NCBI GenBank assembly: GCA_021779695.1
Contig: JAJYAE010000030.1
Span: 1 to 22,755, forward strand
DNA length: 22,755 nt
Reading direction: 5' to 3'
DNA from: Acidobacteriota bacterium
GTDB lineage: Bacteria; Acidobacteriota; Terriglobia; Terriglobales; Acidobacteriaceae
Shown piece by piece: positions 15,845 through 22,755 of this stretch. Every line of letters starts with the position of its first letter. The first letter of the stretch is position 1. The position numbers and the translations under genes were made by a program. Below the pieces are notes generated by a model. The model did no database searches, was not told the origin of the DNA, and saw only the letters and a program-made list of their open reading frames with translations.

Positions 15845-17434
15845 TTACGCAGCAGTTGATTTCTTTGCTCCCTTGGCTTGCGCCTTCGGACTCACCTTTT
15901 TCGCTTTTTCTTTTGCAGTGAACTCCTGCTTCACTTTGAGGGCGATGGCATCGGTGTCCACCTTGTAATGCTCGGCTGCTTCCTTGAGCGCCTTGCCAAC
16001 GTCGGGCTGTGTCCGTGCTGTGTGAAGAATGACCATCTCCATCAGCAGCCGTCCGAGTTCGCCTTCATCGGTTTTGCGGATGTAGGCAGACAGCAGTTTC
16101 GGAATTGAGTCACTGTCCTTTGCCTTCTTGATGCCATGATTGCGGGCGACAACCTCCAGCCGCCGTTCGTCCAGCAGGATTGCAACCCGTTCCACGATGA
16201 AAAGCAGGTCGCGTTTCATCAACCGCACGGGAACGGCGGCAATGATGGCATTCAGGACGCGCAAGCCCGTGGCCTGGGCCAGCACTTCCTCGCGGCGCTG
16301 TTTTTCCTGCTCGGCCTTCCCATTGGCATTGGCGGTTGGCTTCCGCTTTTTGGGATGGTGAACCGGACAATATGGGTCGGCACAGATTTTGCGGAGTTCG
16401 CCTTTCTCCGTGCCTTCCGTGATGATGGCCTCGGTCGTGGACTTGCAGGTCTTGTACTCCGGCCAATCCTGCTGGTGCTTGCCGGTGGGCTTCTCCTGTT
16501 TGATTTCGGTGTACTTGTTGCGCGGGATTGCTGTGCTGCCTTCGGCTGGTTGGCCGTAGGCAGCGGAGATTTGTACCAGCTTCGGTTTCGCTGCGATGGT
16601 CTTCACAACATGCGCGTCCACTTTGGTCTGGTAGCAGGCGGGGTCGGTGCAAGCGTCCTGCTGAACGTCCGCAAATAGCAACTTGTTGTGTCCTGTTCGC
16701 TTGGGGCAATCCAGACAAGCGCCAGCCTGCGGGTTGAGGGTCGCGTCACTCTTGGAAAATGGCGCGTCTTTCAGAATGAGCAATATGTTGTGTTCGATCC
16801 ATTGCTGGAGATTGCGGACGGGCAGCAAGATACGCTTGCTTTTGCTGCCGCCTCCCCAATCCTCGCGGAAGCAAGCGGCAAGTGCTTGTTCCTGCTCTGC
16901 TGGCTGAAGTTTCGCCAGCAGCAGCGCATGGCCTACGCCGATTTCGTCTTTGTAGAACGCCTCGACCACTGCCGGAAAAAGCTCCGTCAGCTTGATGCGT
17001 TGGGCGCAATAGACGGGAGATTTCCCCGTCTTGGCCGCAATCTGTTCGATGGAGTATTTCGGCTCGTCAAGATTCAGCAATGCGCGAAAGCCTTGCGCTT
17101 CCTCCAGCGGATGAACGTCCCGCCGTTGGAGATTTTCGATCAACTGCGCCTCCAGTGCTTCCGCATCCGTAAGGTTGACGATACGAACGGGAATGGTTTC
17201 CGATTCGGCCATCTGCGCGGCGCGATAACGCCGCGCTCCGGCCACAATCTCGAAGCTGCGCTCGTTCAGAGGCCGTACAAGCAAGGGCGAAAGAACGCCC
17301 TGGCTGCGAATGCTTTCGGCCAGTTCCTTGAGCGCGGCATCCTCGAAGATGCGGCGCGGGTTGGTTTTCGATTCCGTGAGAATCGAAAGCGGAAGATTGC
17401 GGTATTCGGTAGCTGCGATGTTTTGAGTAGACAT
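15845..17434 (-). CDS. ParB/RepB/Spo0J-family protein with cysteine-rich middle region
   Basis: This is a 529-residue DNA-binding protein. The ParB/Srx nuclease-like domain occupies about residues 10-120: SKTNPRRIF, box II-like VAGARRYRAAQM and box III ENLQRRDVHPLEEA. A helix-turn-helix follows (about 127-150: YSIEQIAAKTGKSPVYCAQRIK). The middle has zinc-finger-like clusters: CLDCPKRTGH, DACTDPACYQ and CADPYCPVHH. The C-terminus is basic and lysine-rich. Usual ParB proteins are nearer 300 residues and partnered by ParA; no parA is visible here, so a plasmid-style segregation role is uncertain. It may instead regulate element genes or replication. The ATG at 17434 has GGAG nine bases upstream. 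It follows the ArdC-type gene by 81 bases in one operon. Confidence 0.87.
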   Translation of the reverse strand: MSTQNIAATEYRNLPLSILTESKTNPRRIFEDAALKELAESIRSQGVLSPLLVRPLNERSFEIVAGARRYRAAQMAESETIPVRIVNLTDAEALEAQLIENLQRRDVHPLEEAQGFRALLNLDEPKYSIEQIAAKTGKSPVYCAQRIKLTELFPAVVEAFYKDEIGVGHALLLAKLQPAEQEQALAACFREDWGGGSKSKRILLPVRNLQQWIEHNILLILKDAPFSKSDATLNPQAGACLDCPKRTGHNKLLFADVQQDACTDPACYQTKVDAHVVKTIAAKPKLVQISAAYGQPAEGSTAIPRNKYTEIKQEKPTGKHQQDWPEYKTCKSTTEAIITEGTEKGELRKICADPYCPVHHPKKRKPTANANGKAEQEKQRREEVLAQATGLRVLNAIIAAVPVRLMKRDLLFIVERVAILLDERRLEVVARNHGIKKAKDSDSIPKLLSAYIRKTDEGELGRLLMEMVILHTARTQPDVGKALKEAAEHYKVDTDAIALKVKQEFTAKEKAKKVSPKAQAKGAKKSTAA

Positions 17435-17515
17435 GATGCGCTTCTCCTGTGGTTGAACGTGCGTGAATAGGGAGAGCGGACAGCCGTTCGCCATACGCTC
17501 AGTGATTGCAGCGGA

Positions 17516-18427
17516 CTAGCTGGCGACGGCCATTGCATCCTGCGTTTCCTGCTCCTCGATTTCCGGCTTCGTTTCCAATGCCGCCAGAATGACGGCAGAG
17601 GCTTTCTGGATGACTTCAAGGCTTTCGGCCAGCAGCGATGCGTTGCCGTGGTAAAGCTGGATGTAGTCGGCGGAAGCGGTTCCGGTCTGTAGACCAACAG
17701 CCTTGCCCACCACGAAGGCGATGGCCTCGGCTTCGGTTTCGCGGACAACTTTGGTGGTTGTGGTGCGACGGTCGGCCTTGTGCAACATCTCATGCGCCAG
17801 TTCATGCACAAGGGTTGAAAATTCCTCGGCCTTCGACTGTCCCGGCAGGAGAACGATCTTGCCGCCGTAGCTCACGCCCATTGCCGGCGCGATGCGCTCG
17901 TTGAACTCAAGCTCGATGTTCTGAGTGGCGATAAAATCAATCAGCCGTTCGCGGTTCTCTCCGGCATCGCCCTGTACGCTGGCATGTTCGGGAAGCTCTG
18001 CCCCGTCGGTCTGCGAAACATCGAAGACATAGGCATTACGGAAGCCTACCAAGACAGCGACATTCTGCTTGGTGAGGTCTTTTTCGGCCTCTTCCTGCGG
18101 CTTGCGCTTGACGCCGATGATGGGGGCAAGAATGCGGATGCCCTTCTCGCCCTTCTTTACTCTGCGGCCAAGCTGGTTCCATGCATACATTCCGGCAACG
18201 CGGGTTGCGTCCGGCTTCTGGCGTGCGATCTCCAGAATGTTGCCGAAAGAGTAGTTGTGAAAACGGCTCATGGCGTTCAGGTAGGCGGTGAGCGCCTCGC
18301 TCTTTCCCGCCTCAAGCTGCTCGATGAGGGAGTCTACATTCTGCTTGATGAGTTGCTGCGTGGCAGTTTTTTCCTGACTGCCACGGTTGCCGTTGCTGCT
18401 GCGGTTGTTGTTGCTTGGATATTCCAT
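17516..18427 (-). CDS. ArdC-type antirestriction protein (ssDNA-binding plus zinc metallopeptidase domain)
   Basis: This is a 303-residue protein of the ArdC family. The N-terminal ArdC/DUF1738-like domain covers about residues 20-140: FHNYSFGNILEIARQKPDAT, AGMYAWNQLGRRVKKGEKGI and FRNAYVFDVSQTDG. The C-terminal zincin domain has the HEXXH site at H208-H212 (STLVHELAHEML), with a likely glutamate ligand in RETEAEAIAFVVG. ArdC of plasmid R388 protects incoming DNA from restriction during conjugation, and the same role for an island is plausible. An asparagine- and serine-rich leader precedes the domain. The ATG at 18427 has GGAGG seven bases upstream; longer readings run into the inverted repeat. 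It is upstream of the ParB-like gene. Confidence 0.9.
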   Translation of the reverse strand: MEYPSNNNRSSNGNRGSQEKTATQQLIKQNVDSLIEQLEAGKSEALTAYLNAMSRFHNYSFGNILEIARQKPDATRVAGMYAWNQLGRRVKKGEKGIRILAPIIGVKRKPQEEAEKDLTKQNVAVLVGFRNAYVFDVSQTDGAELPEHASVQGDAGENRERLIDFIATQNIELEFNERIAPAMGVSYGGKIVLLPGQSKAEEFSTLVHELAHEMLHKADRRTTTTKVVRETEAEAIAFVVGKAVGLQTGTASADYIQLYHGNASLLAESLEVIQKASAVILAALETKPEIEEQETQDAMAVAS

Positions 18428-18741
18428 TGAAAAACCTCCTGAGTGCCCGTCTGGGGCGTTTTTTTCTTTCACACTGGAGCGAAGCGAAGGAAAAAACGCC
18501 CCAGACGGCACGCAGGGTGAACGACCAAGAGGCGGAATGTAGGGTCGAGCGGCGGGCGCGGCCAAGTGCCAAACACGCACTACCGTTTGGCGCGCGGACG
18601 TGCTGTCCCGAAGACCCGGCCCGCAGCGGCCAAGCGAAGGGCACATTCCGCTGCGCGGGAGTGGAGAAAAGGCGCGCGAAGCGCCTACCGAAGGTTTGCT
18701 TTTTTTGTTTGGGATCTGAGATTTAGGAGGATCGTGCAGTC
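18428..18741. other. Non-coding GC-rich leader region rich in inverted repeats
   Basis: No gene is supported here. The region holds the long inverted repeat at 18448-18507 and further short hairpins: GCCAAA-TTTGGC (about 18567-18593) and AGGCGC-GCGCCT (about 18669-18686). Such clustering ahead of an antirestriction gene may be an origin of transfer or a leader with regulatory folds. No nick-site motif could be identified. Confidence 0.45.
18448..18507. repeat. Long inverted repeat, 17-bp perfect arms, in the ArdC gene leader
   Basis: The arms are CGTCTGGGGCGTTTTTT (18448-18464) and its exact complement AAAAAACGCCCCAGACG (18491-18507), separated by 26 bases. It lies 21 bases upstream of the ardC-type ATG, so in its mRNA the structure would form just before the ribosome site. 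It is too strong to be chance. Confidence 0.8.
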
Positions 18742-18906
18742 ATGCCTATTGGCAGAGACCAGCCCGTAATGAAGGCGGCTGAGCACGCGAAGGAGGTCCC
18801 AGGCAAAGGGCGGAAAGGTTCCTCTTCTGAAACTTGCGTTATGCGAGAATTGTTAAGATGGCCTACAAAGGCCGATATTGCTCGCGAACACATCGACATC
18901 TTTTAA
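18742..18906 (+). CDS. Possible small protein of 54 residues, unknown
   Basis: An ATG with AGGAGG eleven bases upstream opens a 54-codon frame reading MPIGRDQPVMKAAEHAKEVP, then a GKGRKGSSS linker, then MRELLRWPTKADIAREHIDIF and stop. I do not recognise it. After the TAA the same frame continues without stops for about 55 codons with protein-like text (LGKASDRSVYEGMVFRRSSM), so this may be a longer gene broken by one nonsense change. The ribosome site is excellent in sequence but its spacing is a little long. It lies between the inverted-repeat region and the aio-like genes and is transcribed away from the ArdC-type gene. Confidence 0.35.
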   Translation: MPIGRDQPVMKAAEHAKEVPGKGRKGSSSETCVMRELLRWPTKADIAREHIDIF

Positions 18907-19274
18907 CTCGGCAAGGCCAGCGACCGAAGCGTTTACGAAGGCATGGTCTTCCGGCGATCAAGCATGTCCTGCCCCTCATTATGTGCTCGGAGAATCACAA
19001 CATTGCGGAATATCAACCGAAGGAGTTTTGCTGGATTAAGGGCGACCCGAGTTTTCGCACCTTCCAACAGTTGAAGAGAAGTAGAGGGGGCTATATCTGC
19101 GGTTAGAATCGTAATGCGACGCGAGCACAGGTGATCCATCTGTGCCGAGCCGTTGCATGCCGGTGTATTGGAGATTACTGGACTTCAACATCACGCAACC
19201 GGAGATCGGTGGAGACTGTGGTAGGGCCAAAAACCATTACGACAGAGTTCTATCGAGTTGATGTGGATTGGGCT
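18907..19274. other. Region without a supported gene
   Basis: Several short overlapping frames on both strands exist, but none has family features together with a good start. The first part may be the continuation of the broken 18742 frame. No terminator for the aioA-like gene could be confirmed here. Confidence 0.4.
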
Positions 19275-21548
19275 TCAAGGCAATTTTTCCTGTTTGGACA
19301 CCTGTACGGCGACCATAGTGTCCACATCTCCGAGATGATTCGCCATCTTTGGGGAGCAAATATTTCCGCTGGCCTGGCCTGCCTTCGGAAACATGGCTGG
19401 TATTGCAACCGAACCCTTCAGAACGTCGCGGGAGACCTCCGCGATGGCGAGCATTTCACCGTATACCGACCAGATTTTCACCCAGTCCCCGTTGGCTATC
19501 CCGCGGGCCTGCGCATCTTCTGGGTGAAGCACCGCAAACGCATCTTGTGTGCGATTCGAGGCGGAAGGATTGTCCCAATAGCTGTAGCCGGAATTCCACA
19601 GCTCGTTTAGACGGAAGTCGAAGGCCATCAGCGGGTGTGCGTGATTAACGTCACCCCACTCATATTGCAGGGTGGCAAATTCGGCGATGTTGCTAATGGC
19701 CCCAAGGTGGGCTTTGCCATCATTCGTTGGGAAGCGCTTTCCGATCACGGCCTCATATTGGTCCGAGTAGAGCCGCTCGATGCTCTTTCCATTCAGATAT
19801 GGATATTGCACGCCATTCGTGCCGCTCGTTTCGAGCATCTCCCATTTGATGTCCCTGATATCGGGGTTCAACATTCGCACTTCATCCCATATCTGTTTCG
19901 CGGATAGCCATTGAAAGCCCGCATATCCCATCTTTTGTGCGACCTGTCCCGCAATCCACCAATCGGGTCTGGCAATGCCTGGAGGGTCCACAAATCCATG
20001 AGTGATCCGAATGCGCCGGTCCTCGCTGGCGAGGATACCAGCGGTTTCACCCCAACTCGCAGCCGGGAAGATGACGTCTGCGGTCGCGTCCATTTCCGTA
20101 TGGATTCGGTCTTGTACGATGAAAAACGTGTTGCCGATGAGCGGCGCATAGTGGGTCGGGTCCGGAAGTTGACGAAAGACGTTACTTCCGAAAGCCCAAA
20201 GGGCCTTTACAGTTCCGGCTTTGAGGCGTTCGTAGAGATTCTTGCCCTTACCCGGGGGCGGCTGGTTGGGAACCGCAAAACTGCCCCGGGGGTGTCCGCC
20301 AGCACGCGAAGTCGTTGCGCCGGGGCGACCCACGTTGCCAAGGATTGTACCCAGCACGGTGTAACCGATCATGTGCGAGTAGCCTGCGAGCTGGTGCATG
20401 ATTCCTTTCTCGAAAAGAATCATCGTTTTGCCACGATGTTTCGCTAGTAACGCAACAGCGCGTTGAATCTTTTCTTCAGGGATGCCGGTTTCGCGGGAAG
20501 CATTTTCTATCGTGAAGCGAGGCCGAATCACGGCCGCGCGCACCTCATTCAGCCCGGTAGTGTATTTGGCGACAAATGTGTGGTCGTATTGGTCGAGATC
20601 GAGGAGACGGCGGATGAGGGCCCCCGCGAGAATCGCATCGGTTCCTGGCCGGATTTGAAGGAACAACCCGCCGTGAAGTTCGGCCAGCTGCGCCATGTAA
20701 TTTCGATGCGGATCAATCACGATATGCTTCGCTGTGCCCGGGCCCATATTGTTTGCGAGGAAGCGGTAATACCAGACACTGCCGGTGGCTTCCAGATTGG
20801 TTCCTGCGGTAACGAGGAGATCTGTCTCATCGAAGTCCTGTACGGTGAACGACCGAGTACCCTCGCCAAAAATCTCAGCGATGCCGGCGCTCTCGTTGTC
20901 GTAGAAATAGCCGTTTCCTGCGAACGAAGTGGAACCGATTGCCGAGAACCAGAGCTTCAAAATCGCATAGGTCGGGAAGGTGTAGAGCCAGTCTCCAGCA
21001 ACGAGTGCGAGCGAGTCAGGGCCGTGCTGTTTCTTTAGCTTTAGGAGCGTGGCCGCAACAAAAGCAATCGCCGTGTCCCAATCCACAGGTTCTAAAGCGC
21101 TCTTCTTTCCTCCTCGCCGTATCAATGGAGTTGTCAGGCGGTCGCCTACGAGCGACTTGGCGGGAAAGCGGACGGGGCGCTCAGGGCTGTAAATATCCAG
21201 ACCCATGGATCCGCCGCGAACCGAGTAGTTACCCTCGTTGATGATGCATTCGCTGTCAGGAATGCTGGCGACGTACACCGGCTTGCCATTTCTATAGGCG
21301 GGAGCGACAAAAGTCGGATTGATCGTTTCGCCAAGTGCCGGATCAGGCCGGCGTCCAGTACCGCGCTCCCAGACATAGACTTTGTATCCGCACTGCACCT
21401 TGCAATACTGACAAGTCGTAGTGAAGACTTCAGCGTTCGACGGCGGCAACTCGGACACATCACCGCGTGGATCGGGATTGTTTTCCGTGGGGCCTGCCCC
21501 AACGAGCATGGTCAACAGAGCGCGACGATTAAGCGGTGGTTTTTTCAT
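19275..21548 (-). CDS. aioA: Arsenite-oxidase-like molybdopterin catalytic subunit (AioA family, divergent)
   Basis: This is a 757-residue DMSO-reductase-family enzyme, somewhat shorter than typical AioA (about 820-840). The [3Fe-4S] motif is CX2CX3C: C46, C49, C53 (TTTCQYCKVQCGYKVY), with Ser at the fourth place (NEGNYSVRGG), as in AioA. R415 and H419 in SRAGGHPRG match the R419/H423 arsenite-pocket residues as I recall them for Alcaligenes AioA. E229 (IFGEG) may match E203, but the position of H195 is Ala here (NESAGIAE). The N-terminus (PLNRRALLTMLVGAG) resembles a twin-arginine signal, unusual because AioA normally rides with AioB. The ATG at 21548 follows AGAGGT and the Rieske gene stop by two bases. 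Iodate reductase IdrA is a close alternative. Confidence 0.8.
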   Translation of the reverse strand: MKKPPLNRRALLTMLVGAGPTENNPDPRGDVSELPPSNAEVFTTTCQYCKVQCGYKVYVWERGTGRRPDPALGETINPTFVAPAYRNGKPVYVASIPDSECIINEGNYSVRGGSMGLDIYSPERPVRFPAKSLVGDRLTTPLIRRGGKKSALEPVDWDTAIAFVAATLLKLKKQHGPDSLALVAGDWLYTFPTYAILKLWFSAIGSTSFAGNGYFYDNESAGIAEIFGEGTRSFTVQDFDETDLLVTAGTNLEATGSVWYYRFLANNMGPGTAKHIVIDPHRNYMAQLAELHGGLFLQIRPGTDAILAGALIRRLLDLDQYDHTFVAKYTTGLNEVRAAVIRPRFTIENASRETGIPEEKIQRAVALLAKHRGKTMILFEKGIMHQLAGYSHMIGYTVLGTILGNVGRPGATTSRAGGHPRGSFAVPNQPPPGKGKNLYERLKAGTVKALWAFGSNVFRQLPDPTHYAPLIGNTFFIVQDRIHTEMDATADVIFPAASWGETAGILASEDRRIRITHGFVDPPGIARPDWWIAGQVAQKMGYAGFQWLSAKQIWDEVRMLNPDIRDIKWEMLETSGTNGVQYPYLNGKSIERLYSDQYEAVIGKRFPTNDGKAHLGAISNIAEFATLQYEWGDVNHAHPLMAFDFRLNELWNSGYSYWDNPSASNRTQDAFAVLHPEDAQARGIANGDWVKIWSVYGEMLAIAEVSRDVLKGSVAIPAMFPKAGQASGNICSPKMANHLGDVDTMVAVQVSKQEKLP

Positions 21549-21550
21549 TT

Positions 21551-22078
21551 TCAACCTCTGCGCTCGCCAATGGGCCGACCAAACACAGGTTGGCCCTGGC
21601 GAATTCGAGTTGCGTAAATTGTTGCGCCTCGGATTTCCAAATCGATGAACGGCAGGCCGTAAGTGGCAGGCCCAGCGATGGCTGCGCCAAGCTGGACGGG
21701 ATCGAACGCGCTCGTGTGGCAAGGGCAAACGAGGCACTTTGTTTTGCCGCGGAGATCAAGAGAGCTATTTAACTGCACGGTGCAGCCCATGTGAGTGCAC
21801 AAGGCGCTAAACGCCACAATGGACTGCTTTGGCCCAACACCGCCGGCAGACTCGTCAACGTCCAGCAGGATGGCTGGTAGATTGCCAGGGAAGGTAAAGA
21901 GGATCGGCATCCACGGCTTGACGTTCGCCACTTGCTCGATTGCGAGATGCTCATAGGGCGCGACCCGGCACCCGGCAGCACCGGTAACTGTGGCCGCCGC
22001 CACACCAACCGCAAGGATCCGCATCGCGTCTCGCCTCGAAACGGCGGAGTTGTCGAAAGGCACTTTCGCGCCGTCCAC
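21551..22078 (-). CDS. aioB: Rieske [2Fe-2S] subunit, AioB type, Tat-exported
   Basis: This is a 176-residue periplasmic Rieske protein, the usual AioB size. A twin-arginine signal (SRRDAMRILAVGVAAATV) is followed by GAAGC, a possible lipoprotein cysteine. The cluster ligands are C94/H96 (CTHMGC) and C118/H121 (CPCHTSAF); C99 and C120 supply the disulfide of high-potential Rieske proteins. It would carry electrons from the molybdenum subunit to the cytochrome and export the catalytic subunit via Tat. I chose the GTG at 22078 because it removes overlap with the cytochrome gene, has GAGAG upstream and gives a normal-length leader. ATGs at 22132 and 22192 (the latter with GAGG) are alternatives that overlap the upstream gene. 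Confidence 0.88.
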   Translation of the reverse strand: MDGAKVPFDNSAVSRRDAMRILAVGVAAATVTGAAGCRVAPYEHLAIEQVANVKPWMPILFTFPGNLPAILLDVDESAGGVGPKQSIVAFSALCTHMGCTVQLNSSLDLRGKTKCLVCPCHTSAFDPVQLGAAIAGPATYGLPFIDLEIRGATIYATRIRQGQPVFGRPIGERRG

Positions 22079-22095
22079 ATTGCTCTCGGAAGAGA

Positions 22096-22617
22096 TTAGA
22101 TCGCCGGAGATGCGCTCGGAAGTTTTTCCCATGCAGCATCGACTGCCGAGGGCAGTTTGTCCATCCTTTTCAGAAACATGCTGATCTTCCATAGATCCTC
22201 ATCGGGCATCGTATTTTTGAACGCGGGCATGGGAGTGAAGCGAATGCCGTGTGCGGCTTCCCAGAATAAGACGTTCTCAGGATCGTTTTCTACGCCGTTG
22301 ATAGCGAATTGTGGCGCCTTGATGTAAAAGCCTTGCGCAAAGCCGGCCGGTTGCCCATCCGATGTACCGTGGCAGGAAGCACAGTGCTGATGGTAAAGGC
22401 GCACGCCAACAAGAAGGTTCTCATCGGTCAGGGGAACGGGATTCTGAAGCCCTTTCGCGTGACGAGCAACCGCAGTATTGAGTTCTGCAGTTGCGATCCA
22501 ATGTTCGATCCGAGAAGGTTTCACGTCCGCACCCACTGACGCTATGCCAAGCGAGACGGCAATGAGCGCCAAAAGCGCAGCGAGCGTGGACAGAATACCT
22601 TTGACGAAGTTAAGCAT
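22096..22617 (-). CDS. Monohaem c-type cytochrome, probable electron acceptor of the Aio-like enzyme
   Basis: This is a 173-residue class I cytochrome c. A hydrophobic signal/anchor (about residues 3-29: NFVKGILSTLAALLALIAVSLG) is followed by one haem motif, HCASCHGTSDG, and a probable distal methionine in RFTPMPAF. A conserved helix is DEDLWKISMFLKRM. It begins the three-gene minus-strand operon cytochrome - Rieske - molybdenum subunit; many aio operons place a cytochrome c beside aioBA, but usually downstream. The ATG at 22617 has TGGAGG six bases upstream. Upstream in the same frame is a piece of acr3, so a long hybrid reading frame exists, but the ribosome site argues for the separate start. 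Confidence 0.88.
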   Translation of the reverse strand: MLNFVKGILSTLAALLALIAVSLGIASVGADVKPSRIEHWIATAELNTAVARHAKGLQNPVPLTDENLLVGVRLYHQHCASCHGTSDGQPAGFAQGFYIKAPQFAINGVENDPENVLFWEAAHGIRFTPMPAFKNTMPDEDLWKISMFLKRMDKLPSAVDAAWEKLPSASPAI

Positions 22618-22662
22618 GTTGTGCCTCCACACAACCTCATGTGAGTCCGCGATATGCCCCCA

Positions 22663-22755
22663 AACTGCCACTGCTATCGCCACTTCAAAGTTATTGCCAG
22701 TCGCGGTGAACAAGAGCGTCGCTGCTTGGGAGTAATCGGGGAACGGCATTGAGAG
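22663..22755 (-). pseudogene. Fragment of a second acr3 arsenite permease gene (runs off window)
   Basis: Minus-strand residues DYSQAATLLFTATGNNFEV and AIAVAV match the conserved late segment of the intact Acr3 in this window ([25 protein letters not shown]). After this, homology stops and the frame runs as WGHIADSHEVV into the cytochrome gene, so roughly the last 60 residues of Acr3 are missing. The remainder lies beyond the window, so it is not known whether the upstream part is intact. It differs too much from the intact gene to be a recent copy. Confidence 0.8.

Noticed and set aside
18834..19106. 90-codon plus-strand frame in the gap after the small 18742 frame
   Set aside because: No ribosome site or family resemblance; it overlaps the better-supported small frame in another phase.
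19131..19610. 159-codon plus-strand frame overlapping the end of the aioA-like gene
   Set aside because: Most of it is antisense to the conserved C-terminal domain of the molybdopterin enzyme, and no start signal is evident.
22096..22749. A single 217-residue Acr3-cytochrome fusion protein
   Set aside because: A strong TGGAGG lies six bases before the internal ATG at 22617, which opens a normal signal peptide; the upstream part is a truncated acr3 remnant.

Overview
This window looks like the integrase-proximal part of a genomic island or integrative element in a soil-type bacterium, most likely an acidobacterium (Terriglobia). The taxon is inferred from the moderately high GC content and from the protein flavour of the mer, ars and phosphatase genes; no ribosomal marker is present. 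The left edge is an intact tRNA-Glu(UUC) gene with an encoded CCA. It is followed by a tyrosine integrase reading towards the tRNA and a small excisionase-like protein. I could not find a second copy of the tRNA 3' end, so the far end of the element probably lies beyond the window.

Layout. 1-100: tRNA-Glu. 175-1734: integrase and excisionase-like gene. 2057-2992: LysR-type regulator. 3067-7098: mercury resistance locus, with merT, a MerA/glutathione-reductase-like flavoprotein, merP and merA on the minus strand, and divergent merR sharing a classic MerR operator. 7111-8775: scar region, with the 3' end of an MFS transporter gene, a doubly truncated and frameshifted IS21-type istA, and the first 14 codons of a second merR-like gene with its own MerR-type operator. 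9007-13791: arsenic locus, with minus-strand arsM, arsC, a CoA-disulfide-reductase-like flavoprotein and a second arsC, diverging from plus-strand arsR and acr3. 13921-15282: secreted PAP2/haloperoxidase-type phosphatase. 15514-18427: maintenance module with a ParB-like protein, the ruins of a second ParB copy and an ArdC-type antirestriction protein. 18428-19274: non-coding or weakly coding sequence with a long inverted repeat. 19275-22617: monohaem cytochrome c, Rieske protein and molybdopterin catalytic subunit of an arsenite-oxidase-like system. 22663-22755: fragment of a second acr3 gene running off the window.

How the parts fit. Mercury: MerP and MerT bring Hg(II) to MerA for reduction under MerR control, with an extra flavoprotein in the operon. 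Arsenic: two thioredoxin-type arsenate reductases feed Acr3 efflux and ArsM methylation, under an ArsR with two candidate As(III) sites. The Aio-like complex may oxidise arsenite in the periplasm and pass electrons to the cytochrome. ArdC and ParB suit a mobile element. Signs of rearrangement (IS21 remnant, two truncated regulator/transporter genes, ParB ruins, acr3 fragment) indicate repeated reassembly.

I did not find an entirely new system. The most unusual items are the Aio-like enzyme with a changed pocket residue, the extra flavoprotein in the mer operon, the cysteine-pair-rich ArsM, and the long inverted repeat ahead of the antirestriction gene.
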